Below, piece after piece: positions 1 through 12,960 of a stretch of DNA of 64,000 nt (its first letter is position 1; the number at the start of each line of letters is the position of its first letter). Position numbers and translations under genes: made by a program. The DNA comes from Polytrichum commune (taxonomy: Eukaryota > Streptophyta > Polytrichopsida > Polytrichales > Polytrichaceae). The DNA lies in the NCBI GenBank assembly GCA_950295325.1, contig OX485806.1, positions 21,454,001 through 21,518,000 of the forward strand, written 5' to 3'. The notes under the pieces were generated by a model. It saw only the letters and a list, made by a program, of their open reading frames with translations. It had not been told where the DNA came from and did not search any database.

Positions 1-2058
1 TAATTTCTTGGACAACCCGAATTTAACCATTTGGGGGAAAAGAAGGAAAAGAGGATGAAGTAAATAAGCATTTTCAAAGACAACCTTGTCTTCGAACATC
101 ACCACCTGTTACAATGTCCCTTTGAGTCATCAGCTTTAACATCCTCAAAATGGTCATAAATGATTTTAATTTCTTTTTTTTAATTTCTTTGATTGTGTGT
201 GATTTGAAATTTTCTAACATTTCCTTCAAATAATTATTCCAATGCAATAGAAATTACCCGAACATCAATTGGGTTGGTAAATGCTTGCGAATAGGAGTTT
301 AACCATTAAACGCACTTGGGCATTTTGAGGTGAATTCGGGTGAACACAGTGACTTTGGGTTTAGACATGGCAATTGATGCATACTTAACCCATGTTTAGT
401 GAGAACTAACCCTATGGATGTGAGCTATTTGTTGTTTAGTTTGTTTTGTACGTGTATGTGCCACCTGTAAGTACAATATAGTATTTTCTATAGGAGGTGG
501 TTTTGGAACTTGCAATATTGGCAACTTTTTTTTGAAGTGAAAGAATGACAACTTCCCTATCAAACTAATATAATTTGCTAAAAACAATATGGAAAACCTC
601 TTCAACAATTCAAACCCAATGCACTAGGAAAGACCAACCAATGAATCACTTGCCTTAACCATGCTAAATGTTGTCTCCAATAAGCTCATAGGTTTAACCT
701 AATAAATGGACACTTTATTAATACAATTGGAAAATCCAAACGGAGGATGTTTTTCAAATGCCAATTTCTACGACCAAACAAAATTCCAACCCAATCGAAC
801 AAGATATACTATGTGAAATCAAGTACCAACACATGAAACCTCAAACATTTGCCTTGGTTTTGTGAGGTGTCACCACACGATTCGTTGACCTATTGATTGG
901 TGCTAGTTCGAACGCATGCCCTAATGGGATGGTGGAACCCTCTTCCCACATAATTTTTCCCTAGCCTGCTTACTTAAATGTTTTCAGAACCTTTTTTGGG
1001 AGCTCAGATACTTCAAAACCATATATAACTTTTGACCAAAATACATACCATTTTGGACATATTAACTCTAAAACATTAAAACAAATATGGATCGTATATG
1101 ATCCAAATGCATTTAGGGATTAAAGTGCTAGAAACAAGGACAACCTTCATTCTTGATTCTTGACAAATCGGGCTGAGGGTGTGCCCAATGTTTTTGTATA
1201 GTATACCCTATGAGGCAACCTAGGGTGCAAAAGTTAGCATGGGCTCATTCCTAGGCGAGCTAGGGTTATGGACACCGCACAAGGATGCTTGCAAAGCATG
1301 GCGTATTTGGTAGTCCCACGCATGCAAAATTGTGGTGGGCATTGCATGTAAGGTTTGTGAGCCTAAAACAACTTACTTTTCTCAAAATGGTTACCAATGT
1401 ACAACACTCCTAGATTTGTATCGTAGGATGAGGAGACGTGTTACAATTTGGACGATTTAGAGTTGCCTTTTGGTTTACACTCACATACCTTGTAGCCATT
1501 TGTTTTGTGAGGGTGAGCTAATTGGTGGGGACTAGGTCACACATTGCATATGATTGAGGAGACGTCCCCCACCAAATAAGGTCAAAAGGAAAGTATCGCA
1601 TATGAGTGTCTAAGAAATACGACTCAACCTGAGCTTGGCGTGAGTGAGAGACACTTCACCCTTAATCAACGGCTTAGCTCATGTGTAAGTGATACCCATG
1701 ACATGTTTATAGGTTCCATATGAGTGTCCCTCACAAACATCTATGTTAAATACCCACATTCTTGTAGTTTCAACCTTTAAAGGCCCGAATGGCCCATTAT
1801 GGTTCACCTACACAACCACATTTTTAGTGAACCTTGCAAAGTACGGCCCACAATCAAATTGTATGATTCACCTTCTAGAGATGTCAAAATTATTAAAATG
1901 TTCAATCTCAAATGTTGAATACATGTTGTATAAACTAGTGTATTTAAAAGACAACAAAACTTTGACCATTCAAACCCATGAAATTTGGTCCAATCATCAC
2001 AATATTTCTGGTAAATTGTGTCAAATGAACATTATTATCTTTGTTGCTTAAATTTTTC
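1..2058. other. AT-rich intergenic DNA, no gene seen
   Basis: This stretch has only short open frames on both strands, none with recognisable motifs or coding-like composition. The longest, 102 codons on the plus strand at 1743-2051, is rich in Asn, His and Ile as expected from random AT-rich DNA. I see no RNA gene and no intact transposon. Confidence 0.6.
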
Positions 2059-2225
2059 CATAGCATTATTTAGATCCATAATAATGTTTTGTGGGATTGA
2101 CAATATTCCACGTAATATTCATGAATATTCCCCACATTCAGACTGAATGTGGGGAATATTTGGGAATATTACATGGACTATTGTCAATCCCGCATAACAT
2201 TGATATGGATCTAAATAAGGTTATG
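2059..2225. mobile_element. hairpin MITE, family A, copy 1 (near full length)
   Basis: The whole ~167-bp segment folds back on itself. The outer arms read CATAGCATTATTTAGATCC on the left and, reverse-complemented, CATAACCTTATTTAGATCC on the right. The arms continue through a GTGGGATTGACAATATT-type core to a central inverted pair, CCCCACATTCAG / CTGAATGTGGGG. There is no coding capacity. Related copies lie at 26922-27019, 29356-29503 and 30300-30371, which shows this is a family and not a chance palindrome. No clear target duplication is visible, so the superfamily is unassigned. Confidence 0.8.
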
Positions 2226-3264
2226 TCCAAATTTAGGTTGATCTTCACATTCATAATTGTTAAAAACAAAACATCAATAGCAACAAGCAATTTTGAATGA
2301 CCTTGCAAGGGTGGAAATTTTTGAATAATTTACCAAGATGAGTTTAATTTGAACATTTGACTTTATTGACATGTTCACTGCAGATGTGCCTAAATCCACC
2401 ATAGCAAGAATCTATAACACCTATATGTGAGTGGTATATAGATCTAGGCGTGAATCTTAAAACGGGCTCTAAAAAGATATGTGTTTAAAAGGGATTAGAC
2501 TATGAGCTCAAAATGTGCTAACCATTCTAGGTTCAATCGTCAACAAGATTGGGAGGACCTATATGACCTTTTGATGAGCACAAAAGTGTTCACTTTGATA
2601 ATGAATAAGGTGTTCGTACAAGCTCCAAAAACTATGAGGCAAATTTGAAGATGCTTATCTTAAGTATCAGTGAAATATTGGAACCTGAATATGGCAACAC
2701 GTTATTGAAACCTCTAAGGGACCATGGTTCATCACATTAGTGGATTGGCAGTTGATAGCCAATTCAAAGTCTATAGTTTGCCCCAACAACCTAAAGAGTA
2801 TTTACAGTGAGTTTCCATGCAGGTTGCTCGTCCACTAGATTCTAGAAAATAGTGGGTCGGAGGTATTTGCATGTACTTAAGGACAAGCCGCTATCCAACC
2901 ACATTATGGCGGTCCACTAGAATGTGGAGGGCCGTGGACATGGGTTGCTAGACTTTCACGCCTTTAATAAAAAAATATTAAAAAAAAAACTATAAGTGCT
3001 AGTCACCAAAGGTTTTAAAGACTGGTTTTAGAAGGAGGAGGAGGAAGTTTTAACCAGGAGGAGGAGGTTTGTAGGTGGGTCTGGATTTGAGAAGATGGGA
3101 GTAGCTATTTGGCACATACAAACCCTACTCCACTAGATACCCTCTACATTTGGGTGGGTTTGTCCTTATTCACACTAAAATATGGTGGGCGAGCGGCCTA
3201 CATGGAAACTCACCCTTACACATCTTGTATTTGTAGTAAGTTGAGAACATCCTCTCAAATATCT

Positions 3265-3625
3265 TACCGTATGGGCCTTATGTGGTCACTCTTCTTAAAT
3301 TGGATGCCTACATTTTAAGTGATATGTGTAGACTAGGCTTTTAGTAAAGAACAAACACCACAAAGATGTGCCATGATAAGATTGGACTCGGTGTTCAAAA
3401 GTTAGACACCAGTTTAGGTTCATCATCGGGAAAGTCTATACGACCCCATCCAAAAAAACAAACTTCATTTTGAACTCTTGTTCTCTTACATCTCAACATT
3501 GATTCCAACATCGGAAAAGACAATCTTCGTGATTCACAATTGCTAACAGTTCCCGATCCAATCCAATCCAATGGCCAAAAATGTTTTGTGGAGTTGGAAA
3601 TGCCAACAATAGTGCCCCATGTACC
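3265..3625 (+). repeat. dispersed non-coding repeat, family B, copy
   Basis: This shares an ordered set of landmarks with other copies in the window: 'TATGTGGTCACTCTTCTT', then 'AGATTGGACTC', 'TTAGGTTCAT', 'CATCTCAAC', 'ACAATCTTCGTGATTC', and finally 'TGTGGAGTTGGAAATG'. It is heavily diverged and non-coding. Further copies are at 5030-5480, 5415-5830, 10080-10450, 10905-11285, 11985-12330 and 45120-45420 on plus, and at 12745-12960 and 14440-14800 on minus. Confidence 0.6.
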
Positions 3626-5029
3626 TTACTAATAAGCAATCTACTTGAGAGCATGGACTGAATTGTGATTGTGATTGAGAGTAGTTGAAAATTACAAGTG
3701 TTAGCACAGTGGTTCTTTAATGCATGTGATGACTACACACATTCGGAAGGCACGAAAAGATGTCTCATACATGTGAGATTTGAATCTCGAATTTGACGCC
3801 ATAATTTATTATGGTGTCCAGATTGAATACTTCGCACAGTAACCCTTTAATAATGCGGCTTGAGGTGACTCTGTGGTAACAAGTACTAGCACACACATCT
3901 AAGCTTAAGGAAGGCAAGAAGAGATGTTCCCTTCATGTAACTATAAATTCAATCTTGGTGCCAAAATACTGTTAGATCCAAGTTCATTGCAAGTGCACTT
4001 CATCATTAATATTAGCAAAGGACAACATTGCCTCTTCTTCAAAACTAAATCCTAAACCCTAAGCCTTGTAAATGTTGAGAAGGATTTGTTTTTGGTCTCG
4101 GCCTCTAATTTGTACAAAATCCTATGACTTGTATTTGATTAGTATTAGAGTGGAAGGAAATCATTGCTAGGGGACACTTCTCCACACCAAAACTCAATGT
4201 TATTGCATTGTTGGCAATGGTTGCAGTGTCTGTGATTTCCTGGTAGATTAAAATTGTATAAAACCAAATTATTACAAGAGTTGGCAAATTGTTACACTGG
4301 TGGAAATGGAGATTGTGATTTTCAAATTTTACGTGAAACTTCAACTATGTTCTAAGTCTACGACTTCTGGTTTTTAGTAGCGTATCAAACCAAGCTTTGG
4401 AGGATGAGAATCCAAAGAGCTCAATATCACTTCCAAAGACCAAGTTTTGATCTTTATATGATATGAGGGGATTCAACCCCTAAGGCCTAACTCGTCAAAC
4501 ATCATTTTAAAATGCTTTCCTCAAGCTCCATTTACATGAAAGAAATTAAAAGAATATTATTTCATGGCTTTTATGTTGGAGGAATGAGAGGTATGCTTGT
4601 ATGCAATAATTCCCACTTGCCCAAGAAACTAGACCTTTAAGAAATCTTAAGCCACATTTCTTACAAATCCAGCAAATATATTGCTCATAATATCATCAAA
4701 CTGGATCAACATGCAAAAGAGAATATGAGAATATTTACCACACTATTTGGAATCAAGCAGAGAATATCTCCAATGGCATGGATTTCTGGCATTGAGTCTA
4801 GAAATGAAGCTCTCATGCAAAGAGTCTCTTGGGTTCAAGGGAGGATCCAATGAGCAATTGCGCTACAAATTGGTCATGAGAGGTTAGAGTAGGATTAGAA
4901 AAGGGAAGTTAATAGTGATTACTTACTAATGTTATGATCCCTTGATTTGCAATGGTGGATTTTAAATAAACTACTTCATAGGCATGCAATTTCAACATTG
5001 GATTTTGCACCTGATCATATCTCTCACAT

Positions 5030-5480
5030 TTGGTATATGATATGTGGGCCTTATGTGGTCACTCTTTTGAAGTGGACACGTATATTTGAGAGGTGCATGG
5101 CAAGGTTTGTAGTTAAGAACATACACACATACAAAAATAAAATGTTTCAACGAGAATGGATCGGACTATGTATTCAAAATATAGATGTCATTCTTGATTC
5201 CATCAAGAAAGCCTATGCAATCACTAAATGAGAATTTAAAGAATCTTCACTTTGACTTCTTACAACCCTAGCATCTCAACTTCGATTCCATAACTTCCAA
5301 TTACAACCTTCATAATTTGCATATGCTAACCAAATGAGACAATATCTGAATTGTTCCAAAGACCAAAATTGTTCAATGTGGAGGTGGAAATGATCACAAT
5401 CGGGTTGCATACCTTATGTGTTGTCATATTTTGGATCAATGTAAGGTATTTGGGCCTTACGTGATCATCATTTGTGATTG
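5030..5480 (+). repeat. dispersed non-coding repeat, family B, copy
   Basis: The same landmark order as at 3265-3625 is present: 'CCTTATGTGGTCACTCTTTT', 'TCTTCACTTTGACTTCTTAC', 'CATCTCAACTTCGATTCC', 'AAATGAGACAATATCTG'. It runs head to tail into a second diverged copy on its right. Confidence 0.6.
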
Positions 5481-5830
5481 GACAACTAACAACTATAGAT
5501 GAGTGATATACCACAAGACTTGTAATAGCTCATATTGAACACCGGATAAACATGTGTCACGAGGCTAGACTTTGTGCACAAAATATGCTAATCCACATAG
5601 GTTCAATAACAAACACAATACGGAGGGCCCATATATTGTTTAAAAAACAAATCATAATCTTCACTACGGACTCTGTTAATTTTGCATCTCCAATACTTCA
5701 ATTTCAAAACTTGAAATGACAGTCTTTGTGTGTTTGTGATTGCTAACCGCACGAGACAAGCTCTAATACGATCCGGAAGTTAAAATACATCTGGTCTTGG
5801 ATGTGCCCAAAATAAGGCCACATACTTTGG
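5415..5830 (+). repeat. dispersed non-coding repeat, family B, copy
   Basis: This continues head to tail from the previous copy. Landmarks: 'GGGCCTTACGTGATCATC', 'GTGATTGGACAACTAAC', 'ACATGTGTCACGAGGCTAG', 'TCTTCACTACGGACTC', 'GATTGCTAACCGCACGAGAC'. It is strongly diverged and has no coding potential. Confidence 0.55.
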
Positions 5831-6128
5831 CACCATAAAGAGTTGTCTAGTTCAACACTTTGACTGCTGAAAGCTAACTTCCACATTGGATTGCACATGG
5901 CCTTCACCAATGTGGCTACGACATGTGGCAAAACTCTTCCAACGATTTTTTTTTTTTAAAAAAAAAATTTATTTTAATGTCAAAGCAGACATCACTTTAT
6001 GGTGTCACCGTGTTTTATTTGACCGCGACAAACATGTGGCTTATTATTTCTTAGTTATCCTAGAGGTGTCATCTATGAGTATGTGGAATTTCTTCCAATT
6101 GTTTAGTGGAGGTTTGGCAATTAATTGA

Positions 6129-6596
6129 CGGCCACTTCACACATGAGACTGCGAGCCCGTGACCATTACACTTCAAGCACTCCCATTGGTGGAAAAGGCA
6201 GGGTCGGTCCAAGTTCATTTCACACTACGCTTGAGGGACCAACGGAGCATGTGAATGCAAGATGGATGTAAAGTCTACATGGATTCCTACATAGCGTCAA
6301 ATGGATCATGTTTCATAATCACTTGGACTATTTTCTAAAACCACCTCTTGGAGGTAGGCGTAACACAACTGTTGATGTAATCTATTTTACCATGTGTGAG
6401 GACCCGCATGAATAAAAATTCATTGAAATAGGAGTTGGTTGAGGGCCCGGTTACATATGACTTCACACTACACTTGAGGGTCCGTGACCACACTACATGA
6501 TGTTGGAGGTGTGTTGGGACGATGGCCTTTGGACACTTTCTTTTGGGCTCTCACAATCTCATGGTCACGGCTCTTGCCTCATGTGTGAAGTGGCCC
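6129..6596. mobile_element. 468-bp non-autonomous DNA transposon with ~38-bp TIRs
   Basis: The left end GGCCACTTCACACATGAG and the right end, reverse-complemented, match over about 38 bp with a few mismatches, running inward to GTGACCA. A 3-bp direct repeat TGA flanks the element (6126-6128 and 6597-6599). A GG(G)CC-type terminus with a 3-bp duplication resembles PIF/Harbinger MITEs, although those usually duplicate TWA. There is no transposase inside. The inside repeats 'TTCACACTACRCTTGAGGG' twice. Confidence 0.65.
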
Positions 6597-7305
6597 TGAT
6601 TACCAGTGGAAGTTCAGTTTAGAATTTGACATTTGTGAGCTGGAGCCTTCATTCCTAAGCCTACTTGACATTGACTGAGCCTGGCAGATATAAGACAGCA
6701 AGCTGGAAAATCTGTAATGAAATGACATTCAATGTACCCTTTCTCTTGCTGGCCATGTGGCCCAAACAACCTCAGGTCCGTGAGTGTACCAAGAGTCCAG
6801 ATAAATTGAGTTTATTAATCTTATTACCCTACCTGTCGAGATTTGACAGTGTACAGAAGGAGCTCTAATTAACTACAATGTAAGTTTTGCAGGTGCTATT
6901 CGGTTCAGTTATTCTTGTTCTCCAAATTTTATGGATCGGATTTACATCTTGAAATTGTGTTTGACTAACAAATCTACGAAGGAATTTGAGAAACAAACCA
7001 ATTGAAAGTCGGACTTATCCTTATTTGGTAACAGTGATCACAAATGCATGCGTGTTGATTTTTGTTCATAGACCCTCTCAATTGTGCTGACTACCTGCTC
7101 AGTTTTAATTTTAATTATTTATTTAGAGATTGGACACAACAAGTAGAAGATTTTTGTTGGAATAGAAAATTTTGAATTTTTTGGGGGGCTACCTGGGGAT
7201 ACAAGATCACACGCCCCGGCTCCTATCCACCTCCCTTAAAAGTTCATAGGGGGAGGTTTAAAATCCCAATGAAGCTTCAAGCACAATCTAAAAATGATAA
7301 GTCAT
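6597..7305. other. intergenic DNA, no gene seen
   Basis: No recognisable gene. A 67-codon open frame at 6665-6868 is unsupported by motif or composition. Confidence 0.55.
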
Positions 7306-7314
7306 ATAACCAAC

Positions 7315-8743
7315 GGGGGACACTAAAGTATACCCATCGAACTTATAGGGGAGCCAGATTCGGGCGGGGGCAGCCATCCGCCCAATTTTTTAAAATATTA
7401 TGGATCCGACCAAAAACTGCTGCCCGCCCGCCCAACTTCAAAAAAATCATTGTCCTTGCATTCTTGAAGACCACTTATCCACAAATCCCATATTGAGTGC
7501 ATTTCACCTTCAAGGTCCAAAATCCAATATATATGTTCACTTCCATTGAGTAAATAAGCGATTGACTGGGATTTCATTTTCAAAATGAAATCGCCAATGA
7601 AGCATGTAAATAACTAGGAAGTCAAAAATATTATAAAACCCTCATTAGCACCGAGGTTATGATTTTTGTGACTTGCCATTGCAAGGGTCTTTGTCATTCT
7701 AAAATGGAAATAAAATTAGTGGTTTTATTTTTAGTATGTTCAGTATTATAATCTCTTAGTTAATACCTTCTACTTTCACAAAGTTTCCATACAAATTTAA
7801 ACTAATTAAGTGTGATTCAATGTAATTAAGTCTAGTTAATTCTAGCATAACACATTTTTCAAAATGTGGATCTAGTGCATGACACATTCGCAGACCTAGA
7901 TCCAAATTTACAAACGTGTCATGCACCAGATCCATATTTATAAATATGTCATGCGTCATATTCATATTTACAAATGTGTCATGCACAAGATCCAGATTTA
8001 CAAATATGTCATGCATCATATTCATGTTTACAAATGTGTCATGCATCATATTCATATTTATAAATGTGTCATGCACTAGATCCAGATTTGTGAATGTGTC
8101 ATGCATCATATTCAAATTTACACTACATCTAGGTCTGCGAATGTGTCATGCACTAGATCCACATTTTGAAAAATGTGTTATGCGATCAATCCATATCTGC
8201 AAATGTGTTATGCTAGAATTAACTAGACTTAATTACATTGAATCACACTTAATTAGTTTAAATGTGTATGGAAACTTTGTGAAAGTAGAAGGTATTAACT
8301 AAGAGATTATAATACTGAACATACTAAAAATAAAACCACTAATTTTATTTCCATTTTAGAATGACAAAGACCCTTGCAATGGCAAGTCACAAAAATCATA
8401 ACCTCGGTGCTAATGAGGGTTTTATAATATTTTTGACTTCCTAGTTATTTACATGCTTTATTGGCGATTTCATTTTGAAAATGAAATCCCAATCAATCGC
8501 TTATTTACTCAATGGAAGTGAACATATATATTGGATTTTGGACCTTGAAGGTGAAATGCACTCAATATGGGATTTGTGGATAAGTGGTCTTCAAGAATGC
8601 AAGGGCAATGATTTTTTTGAAGTCGGGCGGGCGGGCAGCAATTTTCGGTCGGATCCATAATATTTAAAAAATTTGGGCGGACGGCTGCCCCTGCCCGAAT
8701 CTGGCTCCCCTATAAGTTCGATGGGTATACTTTAGTGTCCCCC
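7315..8743. mobile_element. fold-back Mutator-like element, 9-bp TSD
   Basis: The two ends are near-identical inverted repeats of about 590-615 bp (roughly 7315-7905 and 8129-8743), each starting GGGGGACACTAAAGTATACC. The 9-bp direct repeat ATAACCAAC flanks it exactly, at 7306-7314 and 8744-8752, as expected for Mutator superfamily insertion. The ~220-bp centre is a run of 30-bp tandem repeats. No transposase domain is present, so it is non-autonomous. The perfect target duplication and the high identity of the long arms suggest fairly recent insertion. Open frames inside are duplicated mirror images of each other in the two arms and are not genes. Confidence 0.88.
7906..8128. repeat. 30-bp tandem repeat in the loop of the fold-back element
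   Basis: About seven 30-bp units share the pattern 'AAATRTGTCATGCRY...ATATT' and alternate two flavours, one containing 'CATATTCATATTTA' and one 'AGATCCAGATTT'. Because 30 is a multiple of three, both strands show long open frames with 10-residue periodicity, which explains the apparent repetitive peptides without implying coding. One extra unit lies inside the right arm near 8180. Confidence 0.85.
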
Positions 8744-10079
8744 ATAACCAACCACCTATGTGACAAGTACGGTCAGTTGTGTTATTTAAGCTATAGCATT
8801 TCCTTCAGTCTTGATAAGTCAGAAAGTCAGTTATACAACTCAATGTTGCCTGAAGCTTCATTGTCTAATTTCGGCCTTCTATTTTCCAAAACCAGATCTC
8901 AATAGGTTCAAGACAGTACTTAAGATAAACTTAAAATTAAATGCTCACAAACACATGTAGTGCCAATATGTCTACACTGAGATGTGAAATTAGGTTGCCT
9001 CGAGTTAATTTATTGACATTCCGTACTATCTTCAATATCAATTATAATAATATCAAAACACAATCATTTTATAAAATTGTGGTTGGTGAATGGAAGAATG
9101 AACAAAGTTATAAGTTTTTGTAATCTAATAATGACCCAAGATAATTTGCATGGGTGAATAGACAACTTGTTTGCAAAGGCAACCTAGTTGCACATATCGG
9201 TGCACCGATACTTCGCTGTGTCAAATATGGAGAGAGAGGGAATGATCGTATACCCGCATATTCTCATTCATTCGACTTAAAAACCTTAAAACAATATGCA
9301 GTCCAGAGGTTACTTCTTAAGTTTATTTGATATCGAAATTGATTTCAAAAACCCCAAATTATTATACTCGAGATAATTTGAGAGGAATCAACAACAAACC
9401 TATGGGGAGTCAAGTTTTTATGTTGGATGGATGAGAAGTATATGATAATTTCCCTCTCTCCATCAAACATACCCCCGTCCCAAGAATATAAATTGCTTTC
9501 AAGATGCTAGGGGCTAGCAGTTGCCAGTCCAACAACTTGCAATGAACAACAAGGGTCTCAACACAAAGAAGCTCATCAATCAAATTGTGTGAAGAGGCTG
9601 ATTAAGCTAGTTTTGAAATCACGTGGACTAAGACTAGCCAGCTCTTATAAATTTTCATCGTCATCTATGCTGGCAATTTGTGATACGCAATGCAAGGTTC
9701 AGGAAAAACAAGCCATTGGGTATAATGTTGGTACTAAGGCTGTATGTGGTCACTCTTCTTAACTAAACACCTCTACTTGAGCGGTACATATGGAGTCGAG
9801 GCGCCCATAACCGATCAGTTAAGAGACTCTACGCTAAATCTTAAGAAGAATAAGGCGGAAGATGGAAATCACGAGGATTGAGATTTTGTGATTATTTTAT
9901 TCCTCAAATTGAGATTATTGTGAGTTTTGAAGCCAAGAGTTGGTTTGAGCATATTACCAATGTCTAAAGTTAGCCATAACTTCTCATTTTAACCGTTCAT
10001 TCCTCCTCACTTTAGTATTCCAAATCATGACATGTGTCATGGCACTATCGATCCTGGCTTGATCGAAATTCCAGTACCC

Positions 10080-10450
10080 TACAGGTTGCCAATGGGGTCT
10101 TAATCGGAAATAGGCACCTCTACTATATATGTCAAAGATTTTAGTTACGAATGGACACCAAAAAGACATGTGTTATTGTAAGATTGGAGAATAAGACACG
10201 TTTCAATTTATGTTAGCCATTCTGAGTTCAATTGTTACCATGAGTGGGAGGTTTTATGTGATTGCTGAAGGAGAAAGAAAATCCACATTTTGATCACCTA
10301 CAACTTCGACCCCCAACTCCGTTACTGAAACTCGAAATCGACAATATTACGCATGATTGCAAACCAGATGAGACAATTCTCGATTGGAGCCAACATTTAA
10401 AATGATCCATGGAGTTGGAACCGCCCACAAGAGGGCCACATACACTAATC
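10080..10450 (+). repeat. dispersed non-coding repeat, family B, copy
   Basis: Landmarks in order: 'GGACACCAAAAAGACATGTG', 'CATTCTGAGTTCAATTG', 'GAGTGGGAGGTTTTATGTGA', 'AACTTCGACCCCCAACTCC', 'CCAGATGAGACAATTCTCG', 'TGGAGTTGGAACCGCCC', 'GGCCACATACAC'. It is one of the better preserved copies. A detached front part lies near 9740-9790. Confidence 0.6.
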
Positions 10451-10904
10451 AACAACCAAAGATCAAAGTGCCACCAGAACTATACTCGTTCCTAAATGTG
10501 CCTGCAAAGTGTGTCATTCTTTGGAATCCATTGAAACAGCTACTAAAACATTTGGACGAGGTTAATGAGATGATTACCTAGCTGCTTGAAATCGACAATT
10601 TAATCCATTGCTCACAGATGTCGACTCCTCAATTAATCACACATCCAAGTGACCAGGTCGCAAGAAAAAACCTAAACTGGCCATACAAGAAATCCACCAC
10701 AATTATATATGTACACTGTAATGCCAAAAAACTGGAGTCCAGTCTCTCTGTATGTGGCCAAAGAATTTACAATCAGAAGGCCAGATGTTGCTAAAGGCAA
10801 GGAGAATCTCCTCCCATCACAAGTTGCAATGGCTTGGTTTGAAATGCCTTGGTTTGTGAGTTAGACCTAGCTACTATAACAGAGTTTCTTTGATTGTGCT
10901 AGAA

Positions 10905-11285
10905 GTCATGTAAGCCTTATATGGCCACTCTTGTTGATTGGACACCTCAGATGTTTGAGTGGTTAATGACAACGTTTGTGAGAATAAATGAAGATGTAAA
11001 AGACACATGTGTCACAACAAATTGTACTGTGTGCTCATAATGTACCAACCATTCTAGGCTCAATGTTAATGCGATTGGAAGGGTCTATACGATCACTTCA
11101 AGGGAAGGAAATTAAATCTTCACTTTGATATCTCAACTCCAATATATCTGAAACTTGAAATGATAATTTGTGTGACTTGCAATTATTTATAGAATGAGAC
11201 AACTCTCCATCTGGTCTAGATTTATGGCCACAGTAAACTGTGGAGTTGGAACTTGGAAGTGGCTACAATGGAGTCACATTCATTA
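10905..11285 (+). repeat. dispersed non-coding repeat, family B, copy
   Basis: Landmarks: 'CCTTATATGGCCACTCTTG', 'GATTGGACACCTCAGATG', 'ACACATGTGTCACAAC', 'CATTCTAGGCTCAATG', 'TCTTCACTTTGATATC', 'GAATGAGACAACTCTCC', 'CTGTGGAGTTGGAACTTGG'. Same order as other copies, and non-coding. Confidence 0.6.
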
Positions 11286-11984
11286 CAGATCTATTGAGTA
11301 GTTTGAGCAGAATCTCCTCTTGGAAATGTAGCTCTTGCTACATTCGTTGGTTATATAGCCAAACTAGTCATGAATTGAACACAAGTCGGGATGAATAGTT
11401 GAATCTGACAATGTTTTGGATTTGTAAAACGGAAAGTACGTGAGCCCAAAACAAACATCTTTCATCAACGGGTTTTCAGTTATTATTTACAACACTCTTT
11501 AGAGTTGTATTTGACAATGAAGGGACATGCTACACTTTGAAAGATTCAGATCACTATGCAATTGTTGTCCATTTTCCATTTCTGGGGCATGTGCCTTAAT
11601 GTTGGATCCTTGGGTGGTTCAAGCGTCGAGGTTTTTTTTTTTTTTTTTTTTTTTTTTTGGTCTATTGAAGTGGTGACTCTTTGGAGGATGTGTTGGCCTT
11701 GAGTTGATGCAGTTTCATCAACTAAGGTAAATGGTTCTTAAAGTGACACCCCGATGTTTTTTTTTGGTTGATTTTGGGTTTCTTAATATTTTTGAAAGTT
11801 TTTAAGAAAATTAACCAAGGTTACCGATTTGGTTGAACACATGCTCAATAAATAAAAAGTACATTTTTTTTGGTTTTTTTGTTTTGTTTTGTGATTCCTA
11901 TAAATTTTCAAAGTACACTGTAACATTGGGTCAACTTTTGATGTCACATGGGGTGGGGGTCCACAAATGTTGGTAGTTATTTTC

Positions 11985-12330
11985 TTTGTCACCCAAACCA
12001 CATAAGCGTACAAATTTTAGTTACTCATCTTCAATATACATTTATATTTGAGTGGTGTGTGGTTAAGTGTGGATCTAAGAACCGACACCAAGAAGACATG
12101 TCCTTCAGAGATCGAACTACATGCTCAAAACTTGTTATCCATTCTAAATTCAATAGTCAACATGATTGAGAAAACTTACATGGTCATCAATGAGAAACAA
12201 AAATCTTCACTCCATTAACGTGTAAGATACTCACATGAGCTCCAAAAATAACAAGGAGAAGGGCTACGGATGCAAGTTGGATCTCCATAAAAGTGTCAAT
12301 TTAAGACCCACTTGCCTTAAGCTGGCAGTG
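11985..12330 (+). repeat. dispersed non-coding repeat, family B, copy
   Basis: It shares 'TTTGAGTGGTGTGTGGTTAA', 'GACACCAAGAAGACATGTC', 'CATTCTAAATTCAATAGTC' and 'GATTGAGAAAACTTACATGG' with the other copies. The right-hand half diverges earlier than in the others. Confidence 0.5.
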
Positions 12331-12744
12331 GCTACCATAGAGACACGATCATAAGTAACTGAAACACAAGGCTAAGTTGACTCCAAAAATACCGACAAAA
12401 CTGCTGTGTATAACATCAATAAAGCTTTTGGAAAACAATATTAAGGTGCAAATCACTCTCATCTTTCCTGCTGGCATTTGCCATAGGATGCTCAGCTTCT
12501 AACTTCTATGACGCTTGCAAGATTGAGTCCGAGTGTAAAGCTTACATGGTTTCAGATCAGAACAAAACCAGAATAGCAGGTGCTCATCACACAAGCCTGA
12601 CTGGGTCTGCACCATGTCTGGAAAATATTCCAATCCTGAGCAATGCGCTCTGGGCCTGAAGAGTACACAACATTTATTTGTCAACCAGTAGATGTCACTA
12701 ATTGAGTTCATTCGTGAGCCACTTCACACAATGCAATTTCATAT

Positions 12745-12960
12745 AAGGAATTTGGTGCCATTGTGAGCACAAACAATGCTGATAATCGTTTGATAATTGA
12801 CTGGAAGTTGTCTCATCCAGTTAGCAATTGCAAATCGTGAAGATGTCATTTCAAGTTTCAAAATCGGAGTATAGATGTAAAAGTTATAAGAAGTCAAAGT
12901 CATGTATTGCTTTCTCTTTAAGTGATGATCACATAGCTCTCCTAATTATGTTGAACACCA
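12745..12960 (-). repeat. dispersed non-coding repeat, family B, inverted fragment
   Basis: On the minus strand this carries the landmarks 'TTTGACTTCTTATAAC', 'CAATTGCTAACTGGATGAG' and 'GTTGTGCTCAC'-like sequence, so it is a fragment of the same family in opposite orientation. Confidence 0.5.

Larger units (their letters stand above)
2226..6128. other. intergenic DNA with decayed dispersed repeats
   Basis: There is no supportable gene. The segment includes at least three decayed plus-strand copies of the family B dispersed repeat, listed separately, and an A/T tract near 5945-5970. All open frames are short and interrupted. Confidence 0.6.

Noticed and set aside
7756-8302. Open frames with 10-residue His/Asp/Met repeats
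   Set aside because: They are products of the 30-bp tandem repeat in the fold-back element loop, present on both strands.
7398-8660. Two copies of a 61-codon frame with related sequence on opposite strands
   Set aside because: They are the two inverted arms of the same transposon, not duplicated genes.
11634-11659. T tract as a retrotransposon poly(A) end
   Set aside because: No adjoining retrotransposon sequence is recognisable on either side.
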